From NCBI GenBank assembly GCA_011009095.1, contig VTPC01090917.1:211328-275327 (forward strand): DNA of 64,000 bases, read 5' to 3'. This document shows positions 12,481 to 22,330 of the stretch, one piece after another (within the stretch, counting starts at the first letter, position 1; the number at the start of each line of letters is the position of its first letter). Below the pieces are notes generated by a model that was not told the DNA's origin, made no database searches, and was given only the letters and a program-made list of their open reading frames with translations. The DNA is from Ignelater luminosus. Taxonomy: Eukaryota > Arthropoda > Insecta > Coleoptera > Elateridae. The translations under genes and the position numbers were made by a program.

Positions 12481-14276
12481 TATCAAAGTAATCGGCACTT
12501 CAGCAATCAAACTGTCCATTTCTCTCTTACCTTAGTAGAAGAGGTGCATGAAACCCTGTTTAGTCTTAAATCTAACGCTCTTGGTTCTGATAATATCACG
12601 CTCACAATGCTAAAATATTGTAGTTCTATTATCGATAAATATATTACTATTGTTAATTGTTGCGTAGAGTTCTGTTATTTTCCGTCGGCATGGAAAGAGG
12701 CCATTGGTCTTCCATTACCTAAAGTTTTTAATCCAAGTAGTTACTCTGACTTAAGAATAATTAGCATTTTACCGTGTATCTCTAAAATCTTTTAAGGATA
12801 CTATATATACAAATATATGCCTTTGCTAATAACAACAATATACTATCCGTATGTCAATCCGGTTTTAGGAAGGGTCTTAGTACTGCTGATTCTCTCGCTA
12901 CTGTCACGGATGATATTATAAGCGCAACCGAGAGGCACATGATAACCGTTCTCGTACTGCTCAATTTTTCTAAAGCTTTTGATACAATAAGCCATAATCT
13001 TCTGTGTGCAAAACTTCAGTACTACGGATTCGTCAATACTGCAGTCAACTTAATAAAGTCCTATCTATCCGACAAGAGTTTGATAATTAAAATTAACGAG
13101 CAACTGTCACAATCATATTCATTAACTTCTGGTGTTCCTCAAGGGTCTATTTTAGGGCCTCTGTTAGTTATTATATATATTTCTGATATTTTAAATTCCT
13201 TGAAGTATTGTAATATTTAGGCGTATGCTGATGACACGCAAATATATAAATCATTTAACTTTTCTAATAGAACTCAAGCTTATGAAGACATCAACAGTGA
13301 TCTTACTCTTATTAAACGCCTTTCAATGCAACACAACCTGAGACTTAGCACGAGTAAATCAAAAGTATTAGCGTTTGGTAACAAAAAAAATATTACAGCA
13401 CCAGATTTAAATCTCAACATAAATATCGATAACGAACTTTTACCAGTAGTCGACTCTGCAAGAAATCTCGGTATTATATTAGACACTAAACTACGTTTCA
13501 GGCTACAAGTTACAAAATTATTGCAAAAAACTTACTCCTCATTAAAATTACTATATGCAAATCGTGATATTTTAAACTCTACTCAAACGAAAATGCTTAC
13601 GGAATCTTTAGGCTTATCGCACTTTAGTTATTGCAATTTTATTTATGGTCCTTGCTTAGAAATATGATAAAAATCGCATACAGAAGTTTCAAAACTGGTG
13701 CTGTCGATTCATCTGGAATTTTCGGAAATACGATCATGTATCTAATAGCATAAGCGAGCTCAAATGGTTGAAAATCGTTGGAAATACCAGTTGGGTTCAT
13801 ATACACATGCACTATTAACTTCCATGCAGCCATCTGCTAGCCTTTCTGATAGATTGGTCATTAGGTCTCAAGTTAATTCTGCAAACATTCGTAATAAAGG
13901 TATACTCACAATACCGCAGCACTCAAGAACCTTGTTTCGCAGAGGATTTACTTATAATGCTGTCTCGGTATATAACTCGATTCCCTCTCACATAAAAAAC
14001 CTTGATCTAAATAGATTTAAAAGCTTCTTAAAAATTATTTATTGAGTCTGCAATAACCACCATGCTTATGTCTAACTACCTAAATCAGTACAAAGTAAAT
14101 TAATCTTAAAGTTAATCTTTATGTGCTATTTTTATATATTTTGCGTAGTCGCCTGGTTAAATAGAGTAGCCAGTGGCTAGATTTCGCCAGGAGGCTACAG
14201 ATATTGTGTTTTTCTTTTTTGTTTTCAATAAAGGCGATTATTATTATTATTATTATTGTTATTATTATTATTATTT
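12481..14276 (+). mobile_element. 5'-truncated CR1-like LINE with (ATT)n tail
   Basis: Reading from about 12,500 the plus strand encodes a reverse transcriptase: LKSNALGSDNITLTMLK; QSGFRKGLSTADSLA; LNFSKAFDTISHNLL; the SGVPQGSILGPLL box; and AYADDTQIY at 13221-13247, directly after an in-frame TAG at 13218-13220. Further on come NLGIILDTKLRF, then SYCNFIYGPC, and a typical C-terminal stretch near 13,930-14,040 (TLFRRGFTYNAVSVYNSIPS). The endonuclease and ORF1 are missing. An AATAAA lies at 14227-14232, followed by an ATT-rich tail to 14276. The YADDTQIY form fits the CR1/L2/Daphne group. The frame is broken by at least two stops or frameshifts. Confidence 0.9.
14237..14276 (+). repeat. (ATT)n microsatellite tail of the LINE
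   Basis: About 13 nearly perfect ATT units with one GTT interruption directly follow the polyadenylation-like AATAAA. Simple repeats of this kind form the 3' ends of several LINE clades. Beyond it the higher-order repeat resumes, so the tail marks the 3' insertion boundary. Confidence 0.9.
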
Positions 14277-14488
14277 GGAGGTTTTTAATTATCATCTGGA
14301 AATGTCTAATTATCAGTTCGAAATTACCAGTTAAAGAAAATATGTTGGCCCTTTGGGCCTTTCGTATTCAATTTTCAGTTCGTATCTGAAATTTTGGAAA
14401 TTTCCTACTGGAGAATATTGAAAATTTCCAAATGCCATTTCCAGTTATCTACGAAAGCCCCGAAGGGCCAATGTAAAATTCTGTTTAA
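14277..14488 (+). repeat. Higher-order palindromic repeat, copy A, middle segment
   Basis: Between the LINE tail and the piggyBac end lie GAAATTTCCTACTGGAGAATA, the landmark CTACGAAAGCCCCGAAGGGC and then CAATGTAAAATTCTGTTTAA. The last four bases, TTAA, are the piggyBac target. The sequence continues on the other side of the piggyBac at 16,744 as TTAACTGGAAATTTCCAG, which is how the landmark continues in other copies. Confidence 0.85.
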
Positions 14489-16743
14489 CACGTTGACTGT
14501 TTTATGGTGCGTGCGTTATCAGTCGTCAAGGACCGATAATCAGTTCTTCTATAAGGCTCTTAAGGTTTTTTGGAACCGGTAGCTATTAGCACATATGCGG
14601 CCATCTGCCGCTCCCATTTAGAATTAATTTAAAATTGTCTTTACAATTTCACGATGCAGGTACCTGTAACTTTTAGCTTCAAAGCAGTGGCGACTTCCGG
14701 GAACCGAAACCGCACCAAAGGAATAGTTTTATTATATAAAATAATACAAATAAAGTTAAATTTATTTTACTCTGTTACAACTGTGGTTATACAGGACAAA
14801 CGGGCAGAAATAAGAAATTATCAAGTTAGCTTCAATAATACAAACTTCTCAAACGGAGTCATTTATGACCAGTGCATAATTGTTAAAACACGCTAGACAT
14901 AAACTAGGTTTTCCTGGGCAATCCTCACAAAAGATTGACTTTAAATGACGTTTTTGTTGGCGTCACGACTGGTAAGTTTGCGCGTAGTTCCTTGTAGCAT
15001 CCCAGGCACATTCTATGGTTTTTGGCGTAGAATTGTCTTTTCGAGCTCTAGATGTAGCCAATTCAGCAGCTAACAGCCTTCCAAATTCTGTTATTGAAAT
15101 CTAAGTTCAAGGTCATCGATGTCGACTTACTACAGAGACATTTTAGTTTCTGTATGTCTTCACTCTTTTGTGATTTTTTACCAGTTGCATTCAAGCTTGT
15201 GTCATGCTGTGGATCTGTTGTCAACATTAAAATCGTTCTTTTGTCCATCCATTTGATGATTTTTTGGCATCCATTTTGTTCCCCATATATCTGTCCTTTT
15301 TTTAACTTTTTAGAAAACTTCTTTGGTATTCCCTGCCTGTTTACTTTCAAAGTGCTGCAATCTATAACTTTTTCCTCATAAAGAAATTTTGCCAATGTCA
15401 AACTCAAATAATAATTATCTGCATAAAGGTAGTGTTCTTTGTTATCAATAAATTTTAACAGCTGGCGAACAATGGCCTCCAAATGGAACTGACTTTCTAT
15501 TTTCTTGTTTTTAGGTGTATAAACTATCACATTGCTTGTATATTCGTCAATTGTACGCAACTTGTACAGTTTAATGTATGTATTGACGAAACACGTCTTC
15601 CCCTAAGTGGAGCCATAGATTCGTCAATCCCTAACACACACTTAAAACGTCCATCTATTTTTTCACTTTGTGCAGGCGATCACCTTTGCCCAAATCTGAA
15701 TGTTCATTGTCACAGAAATGTAAACACCGAGGTAGTAGTAGGAACCTATCGCCTGTCATTGCTTCAGCAATAAATTCATTTCAAAAGATTTCATCTTTTA
15801 TTTATTTATCTCTTCCGGTTTGTTTCCAAGAATTGAATCTGGACTTTGTGGATTTTTCCCTTCCCAAACACTGATGTTAATATAAGTTTGTTTCTTTTAC
15901 TATCAAGTCCAGTAACTCGTCAGTTATAAGTATGTAGCTTTATTAGAGCTTTTATAGCTTCCCTATCAAAATTGGTTATTGTAAAATCTGGATGAGTGTC
16001 AAAGGTGGTCGAACATCACTCCATGAATTTGCATCGTCTTTGTTCTTCTTCGACTGCATCACTCACAGCTTTATCTTCAGTCATTTCATTATTACTTTCC
16101 AATCCTTGACCACTATCTGAATATTCACCACTTTCTGCATCCGAAGAACAAGGATGTAGTTCTTATCGACCAAAGAATCATCACTGCTAAAATCGTTGAA
16201 ACAAGCTTCTGAATTTATAGCATCTGCATCTTCAATACCACTTCCATGTTTTCAGCTCTTGTTACAGTCACATTTGTGTCCATGCCACAACTTTTGCAGT
16301 TTTTGTTCTCGGTACTATCAAACTGCCATTTGTAGAATTTGCTTACTGCGGGAATTCATTTTTTCTCATTTCAACGAACTCTTATGCGTATTATGCAAGT
16401 AGTCCAATAATTTTGCACAAACATGCGTGAAAACAATATGTAAACTAGCGAAACTAACAAGGAACATCTTTACAATCCTGTATACATCATCAAAGACCGA
16501 TGCCGGATAGTGATAATAATATTATTACTCCAGTGCGGTAAGGATTCTGGGGACCTATAGCTAATTATGTATTAGTTTAATTATTTACTGCTGGAGCAAT
16601 CAAAACCTATTTTCAAAACCTATTTAGCATTCCAGTATAAAAAATTGTACCTTTCGGAGGTTAGTAAAAATCGACCAACAAATTAACGGCACCAGACAAA
16701 CACCTAGTATCGGTCATGGAGGACCAACAGCATAGTGAACGTG
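14489..16743 (-). mobile_element. piggyBac-family DNA transposon, defective
   Basis: The element is bounded by TTAA at 14485-14488 and 16744-16747, the target duplicated by piggyBac. Its ends are inverted repeats: CACGTTGACTG on the left and CACGTTCACTA read inward from the right. A subterminal GACCGATA also appears on both sides. The total length of about 2.26 kb is normal for the family. The minus strand carries remnants of the transposase with stops and frameshifts: an acidic N-terminus near 16,000-16,200, the LPRCLHFCDN block near 15,720, the IDESMAPLRGR block near 15,600, and the better-preserved part at 15063-15560. A C-terminal Cys-rich stretch (CEDCPGKPSLCLACF) is near 14,900. It inserted into the higher-order repeat. 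Confidence 0.9.
15063..15560 (-). pseudogene. piggyBac transposase fragment (DDE_Tnp_1_7 type)
   Basis: This 165-codon frame holds the middle of the catalytic domain: a YADNYYLSLTLAKFL block, where an Asp corresponds to the second catalytic acid of the family, followed by NRQGIPKKF, GQIYGEQNG and the KWMDKRTILMLTT strand. The first catalytic block (IDESMAPLRGR) lies just upstream on the minus strand in another frame. The region where the third acidic site (DYN..MGGVD) should stand reads LDFNNRIW and then ends, so it seems lost. The Met at the start of the frame is internal and not the true start. The fragment cannot encode a working enzyme. Confidence 0.9.
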
Positions 16744-18400
16744 TTAACTGGAAATTTCCAGATGGGAAGAGAAAATTTTCCATGAATAACTGGGAAGAGC
16801 CAATGTAATTTTCTTTTAACTGAAAGTTTTCAGGTGTTAAATGAATATTTCTAAATGAAAACTTGAAATTTCCAAATAAAAACTGAAAATTTCTATTTTT
16901 CATCTTTCCTGTCCTGGAACTGAGAATTTCTAAATAACAATTAGAAATTTTCAGATAGCAACTACAAATTTCCAGATGAGAACTGGAAATTTCTAGATGA
17001 TAAGTTGAAATCTTCAGATAACAACGGGATTTACAAAGTTTACGAAAGCTCTAAAATGCCAATGAAAGATTCTTTTTAACTGGAAATTACTAGATGACAA
17101 CTGGAAAATTGCAATTGCTAGTTGGAAATTTCAGGAAAAAGAAAATTTGTATGAGTTTCTGGTTTTTATTTGGAAATTTCCAGTTGCCATCTGATAATTT
17201 CCAGTTACAATAAATTTACATTAATCCTTCGGGACTTTCACAGATAATCTCTAGTTGTTATCTGAAGACTTCTAGTTGTTTTCTGGAAACTTCCTACTAG
17301 AGAATGTAGGAAATCTCCAATGGTCATTTCCCCATATTTAAGAAATTTGTAACTGGAAATTTCCAGATGTGAAGAGGAAATTTTAAATTGATAACTGGGA
17401 ATTTCCAGATAACACTAGTAATTACCTACGAAACCCCCAAAAGCCCAATGTAGATTTTTTTTAACTGGAAATTTTCAGACAACTCAAAATTTCCAAATGA
17501 AAACTTAAAAATTCTATTTTTCTTTTTTCTGTCTTGGAGCTGGGAATTTCTAAATAACAATTAGAAGTTTTCAGATAACAACTAAAAATCTCCAGATGAA
17601 AACTGGAAATCTGTAGATAATAAGTTGAAATCTCCAGATGACCACTAGATATAGAAAATTTACGAAAACCCTGAAGGGTCAATGAAATTTTTTTTTTACC
17701 TAGAAATTTCTAGACGACCATTGAAACATTGCAATTGTCAGTTGGAAATTTGACAAAAAAGAAAATGCAGAAGTTTCCGGTTTTTATTTGGAAATTTTCA
17801 GTTGTGATCTGGATGGGTAATTTTCAGTTGTTATCTGAAATTTTCTAGTTGTTTTCTCGAAACTTCCAGTTATCGTTTGGAAGTTTCTACCAGAAAATAT
17901 CGGAGATTTCCATTTGTCATTTCCATCTACCTACGAAATCTAAAATTTCTTTAACTGAGAATTTTTAAATTGCAACTGCAAATTTTTAAATAAATACTGG
18001 AAATTCCCACTTGTCATATAGAAATCTCAATTGCTATCTGATAATTGTCAGTTATCTGAAAACTTCTAGTTGTTTTCAAAAGATTTCCCGTCATCATTTG
18101 AAAACCTTCTTAAAAAAAAATATTACTAATGTTGACCATGTTTCGATGTAGAATCCAAACTTGATGTCAAAATTTCAAAATTTGACAATAAATGCAGACA
18201 GACAGGCAGACTTCGCAAATTCAGTAACGACTCCTTCGGAGGTCGTTGAACAATTTTACATTGGCCCTTTGGAATTTTTGTGGATAGGTGGAAATGGTAA
18301 TTAGAAATTTCCAATATCTACTAGTAGACGTTTTCCAAATGGAAACTAAGAAAGTTTAGAAAATAAGTGAGATTTCCACGTGACAAGTGGATGTCTTCAA
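16744..18400 (+). repeat. Higher-order palindromic repeat, copy A, main block
   Basis: This is the clearest part of the array. At 16,921-17,020 five consecutive 21-bp units can be cut by eye, each a variant of the palindrome CTGGAAATTTCCAG plus a spacer near ATGACAA. A larger unit of about 600-620 bp is superimposed: AGAAAATTGCAATTG-like blocks sit near 17,105 and 17,720, AAACTTCC(T/A)-type blocks near 17,285 and 17,850, and TTTACGAAA landmarks near 17,038 and 17,658. Within each large unit, forward units (spacer ATGACAA) give way to reversed ones (TTGTCAT). The right edge fades near 18,400. Open frames here (16661-16903, 17461-17682 and 18126-18314, minus) are by-products of the 21-bp period. 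Confidence 0.85.
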
Positions 18401-18899
18401 ATCACAAAAATGTACGTTTGTAAGCTTCATTTCTTTTGTTTTATTTTTTTTAATACTGAAAGCCACCAACGTTGCCACAGTTTTAGCCACTTACAGAGCA
18501 GAGCAAACTACGTGAATATTAGCTTTAGCATTACAACAGTCTACTCGTATGCCCCGTTTTGTACAACTCTCGCAAAAGTCTTGTTTATTACTAGACCTTT
18601 ACAATAACTACTGCACTCGATTCGTGATCAGGTAATCTTATTACTGTTAAAACCACACATTAGGGACTGTTTAGAAAGCCCCAGTTTCTACACAGAACAG
18701 TCATTTCCGAAAAAAGATTTTTTCTCTGCTTTCTGAAATATTACCATGGAGACTTCCAAACAAATCTAAAGTCCGCGTTGTTTTCTTTTGACTTTGATTA
18801 CCATTTTGTTTTCAGTCGGCTTAACAATAGAGTAGAAAACCCAATACCGAAGAGCTTAGAAAGCCAAAATAAAATTTTCTGGTAAACAAGCTTAATATA

Positions 18900-20170
18900 C
18901 CAGGTGTATACCTATGAAATGAGACTTTCAGCTATTAGACCACAGATGTCGCTAGGAGTATTTTTAAACTGTCCCAAATGTCTTATTTTTTTGTCTGTCA
19001 TCTGTCAACAATATTCAATTCATTGTTTGTGATGTTTCATACAACAACGCATTTTTTTCGCTCTTAAAAATGTCGAATTTCGTGCCTTCAAACTACGATT
19101 TGCGGACATCGTTGATTTTCTGTTATCAATTGAAGAAAAACGCTTCTCAAGCTCATCAAATGCTTATAGAAGCTTACGGTGGACATGCTCTAAGCAGAGC
19201 ACAGTGCCTCAGGTGGTTTGAAAAATTCCGAAGTGGTGATTTTAGCGTGGAGAACGAGGAACGTGGCCGGCCACCGAAAAAGTTTGAGGACACCGAATTG
19301 CAAGCATTGTTGAATGAAGATGATGGTCAAACGCAAGAAATGATGGCAGAGCAGTTTGGAGTGACCCAAAAAACCATTTGCAAACGTTTGAAAGACATGG
19401 GCATGATTTTAAAGGTCGGAAGATGGGTGCCGCATGAACTGACTGAAAGGCAGCAAGAGAACCGAAAAACCACTTGTGAAATGCTGCTCTCCCGGTTCAA
19501 AAGGAAGTCTTTTTTGCATCGAATCGTTACGGGTGTATTTCTCCAATCCCAAGCGTAAACGATCGTATGGTCCGCCCGGCCACAAGCCAAAATCAACGGC
19601 CAAACCAAATCGCTTCGGCCGCAAGGCAATGCTGTGTGTTTTCTGGGATCAGCATGGTATGATTTGGTACGAGCTATTAAAACCAGGTGAAACAGTTGAC
19701 GGTGCACGCTACCAACGACAATTGGCCGATTTGAACAGCGCTATACACCGAAAACGCCCAGAATATGCCGATCGGCGTTACAAAGTAATTTTTCTTGATG
19801 ACAATGCACCACCACATCGAACAAGAGCGACCCGGGAATTGGTGGAGATGTACGATTGGGAACCGCTGGTGTATGCGGCTTACTCACCAGACTTGGCGCC
19901 TTCCGATTATCATTTGTTTGCATTGATGGGCCACGCACTTTCCGAGCAGAGCTTCAATTCTCACGAAGAAGCCAAAAAATGGCTCGATGATTGGTTTGCG
20001 GCCAAAGACAGCCAATCTTTTTGGCGCGGCATTCACAAATTGCCTGAGAGATGGGTAAAATGTGTCGCTAGCGATGGCTATTATTTTGAAGATTAAATTT
20101 GTAACCATTTTTTGTTAATAAACGTTTAAAATTGAAAAAAAAAGTCTCATTTCATAGGTATACACCTATG
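18900..20170 (+). mobile_element. mariner transposon, full length, transposase broken
   Basis: Inverted repeats of about 28 bp bound the element; both arms contain AGGTGTATACCTATGAAA followed by TGAGACTTT. TA dinucleotides at 18898-18899 and 20171-20172 are the expected target duplication. The length, 1,271 bp, is normal for mariner. The two arms are nearly identical (the left lacks one base near its tip), and the transposase has only one evident lesion, so this copy is probably much younger than the LINEs around it. Confidence 0.95.
19070..20096 (+). pseudogene. mariner transposase, frameshifted, first catalytic Asp lost
   Basis: The N-terminal part (19070-19542) contains the paired helix-turn-helix DNA-binding region, with YGGHALSRAQCLRWF in the first and MAEQFGVTQKTICKRL in the second, and the linker WVPHELTERQ. 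The C-terminal part continues in another frame to the stop at 20094-20096 and holds the second catalytic Asp (IFLDDNAPPH) and the third (YSPDLAPSDYH). Exactly 34 residues separate them, giving the D34D spacing of mariner. Where HRIVTG should be followed by the DEKW block with the first catalytic Asp, the sequence jumps to VYFSNPKRK. The frame change fits a deletion of about 14 bp. The sequence resembles the mauritiana (Mos1-like) subfamily. Confidence 0.95.
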
Positions 20171-20557
20171 TAGTTTGGAAGATTCTGTAATTCTTAAGGA
20201 ACAAGGCAACAGGAAAAATTGGAATCAATACAACTAAACCATTTGTGTCTGACCTAACCAACAATTGACTAGTCCTTCCTATCTGGCGTTTATCTATAAA
20301 ATACTAATTGTTTGAGTTTGCACCGTACTTCCTATCTCTTCTAACCAAATTGACTGGGAAAGACGAAATTTTACAGCATAGTCAAGACTGCGTGTAATAA
20401 TACACACAGTTTACAATGTCAATAGCTCGATAATGCTATTTTGCATTTTTATTGGGCAAGCATTCCAAAATTCAAATTTTTCTCCGTTAGCATGTATTTG
20501 AGTAAGTGCGAGTTAAAGCAGTTTGTGATCGCGCGCTTTGTGCTTAATAACGGTAGC

Positions 20558-20692
20558 GCGTTTAGTGGACCTCAACAGTTCAGTTGTTAACAGAGCAGTG
20601 AGCTGTGTAAGTGGCTGGAATTGCATTGCTGCTCAACATGTTTAGTAGACGTAGTTAGTGTTGAGGGTCAACTGTTGAGGCTCGCTAAACGC
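20558..20692. repeat. Imperfect palindromic repeat, copy 1
   Basis: GCGTTTAGTGGACCTCAACA at the left and its imperfect complement, ending CTCGCTAAACGC at 20692, form arms of about 35 bp. They enclose about 65 bp containing GTAAGTGGCTGGAATTGCAT. No coding potential. It looks like a small foldback or MITE-type repeat. Confidence 0.65.
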
Positions 20693-21404
20693 TAATATCT
20701 GTCTATTAAGTTCTATTTCAGTGATTACTATATATAACTATAAATGCCTAACAGTGACATAGCAATGCTTCCATGAGCCTGAGTTTAAAAGCTTTTGTGA
20801 TTCCTTGGGACTCTTAACAGGACGTTGAGATTCCTCTAGACTTTTAACCAGACACATGCAGTCCTTAGATTAAAAAACACAGTAAATCTACTTTAGATTC
20901 CAAACTGGCCACGCAGGAGGATTCTCCTCAGACAAGCAGTCCTACCGGAACCCTTCTGTTACCAGAACCGGTTGCTCAAACTTACGGGGTCTGCAGTTCA
21001 CGGAATCTGCGGAATTGAGTATGAGAACCATACCAGTATAACTGAAGTTATGTAGATAGTTTATGTATTTAGGTTTCTTAGCATTTGCATAGAAACTTAA
21101 CGTGGACAAATTTAACAAAATACCAAGAAAGTAATTAAAACAATTTATTGTGTTGCGAAAGGCTGATGGGTTATGATTTCAAGTTTGAAACAGTACGATG
21201 GTAAACAGTTATGCACGAATTCTGGATTTTTCAAAAGTTTTTCCACTTCAGTTCATAAAGTATTTGTGAGAACACGTAACGTAGGATGTAACGTTATTCG
21301 TTTTGTAATGGAGGACTTGCTTGCTTTTCATATTGCCGAGTAAAACGTTTTGAACAATTTTCAGTAAGGTATGACATAGTTAATGGGCGCTTTCAGCAGC
21401 GCTT

Positions 21405-21510
21405 AACGGATTTTAATGATTGAGCTTTGAGTAATTGGACGTTTCTGCTACGTAAGTGACTGGAATTGCACTGTAAGTACCGCTAAGAGGCAATCGTTGA
21501 ATCCGCTGAG
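21405..21510. repeat. Imperfect palindromic repeat, copy 2
   Basis: AACGGATTTTAATGATTG at 21405-21422 pairs imperfectly with CAATCGTTGAATCCGCTGAG at 21491-21510. The middle holds GTAAGTGACTGGAATTGCAC, almost the same core as in the palindrome near 20,610. The arms differ from copy 1 more than the core does. Confidence 0.5.
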
Positions 21511-21919
21511 TGTCTATTTCATAATAATTAAATGCATTTAAAATGTATTAAAGTTGGATTTTTACCTTTTTTGGGATGACGTTACAAATTACCTTCTTGC
21601 TATGATTTTAGTTAAACAACACAAAGAGAAAACTAAACAAAAAGGGCACCGCGTTTATTAATTTATTAATTGACAGTCTGAACATCGAGATACTCAGCAA
21701 TGTTTTTACGTATTTTAGTTACTTTTAGAGTTGTTAAGTTTGTTTCTGATCTAAACTAAGCCAAACGTAAAGTTACCAGACAATGACGTCCTCCCAAAGC
21801 CTAGAAATTAGACTTTATACAGGAATATAAAAACCAAGGCAAAGTTTCCATAAACCTGTTTGGAACGTTCCAAGAAATACGCCAACTGAGAATTCTTTTT
21901 CGAAAATAAGTATCTGAAA

Positions 21920-22330
21920 ATGCTCCATGTAGAACACGTTGACACAAAAATTATCAAAGGTTTAACAAACAAATCTATTGTCGCTAGTTTGAACATTTAG
22001 AATAATCCACGGGATTTCTTCTGTGAAGCTTCTCAAATAGTCACCATGCAAGGAATACCACACTATTTAGCTTCTGAAAAAACAAAAAGGCTTAGAGCAC
22101 AAATTCATTCAGACTTTTGTAAACTAATGAATATTATAGGTACTTAGTTTGCTATAGATAGGTATTTTCTTTTATTTAAGGATGAATCAACAGGCTTTAA
22201 ATATATTCATCTTGCTATAAATAAAACGAGTTCTTACCAAGATGTCTTCAACTATTGAAATGATTGCTAACACTACTGAAAGACACATTAAAGCAATAAG
22301 AGAGAACGTTTGATTATCAAACAGTACAGA
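21920..22330 (+). pseudogene. copia-type integrase relic
   Basis: Read with frameshifts on the plus strand, this short stretch follows the order of a Ty1/copia Pol: a GAG-pre-integrase remnant (HVEHVDTKIIKGL, then FCEACQIVTMQG), the LRAQIHSDFC entry to the integrase core, RYFLLFKDESTGFKYIHLA near 22,160-22,220, and ANTTERHIKAIRE near 22,280, where an SDNG motif should follow but is gone. No LTRs, protease or RT were seen nearby. It is a dead fragment of an LTR retrotransposon. Confidence 0.75.

Noticed and set aside
17461..17682. A repeat-containing small protein gene
   Set aside because: The heptad translation is a by-product of the 21-bp DNA period and has no start context or selection signal that I can see.
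16744..18400. CRISPR-like array of short repeats
   Set aside because: Units are contiguous 21-bp tandem variants without unique spacers, in a eukaryotic context; no cas genes.
19327..19707. Minus-strand ORF of 126 codons
   Set aside because: Antisense shadow of the mariner transposase.
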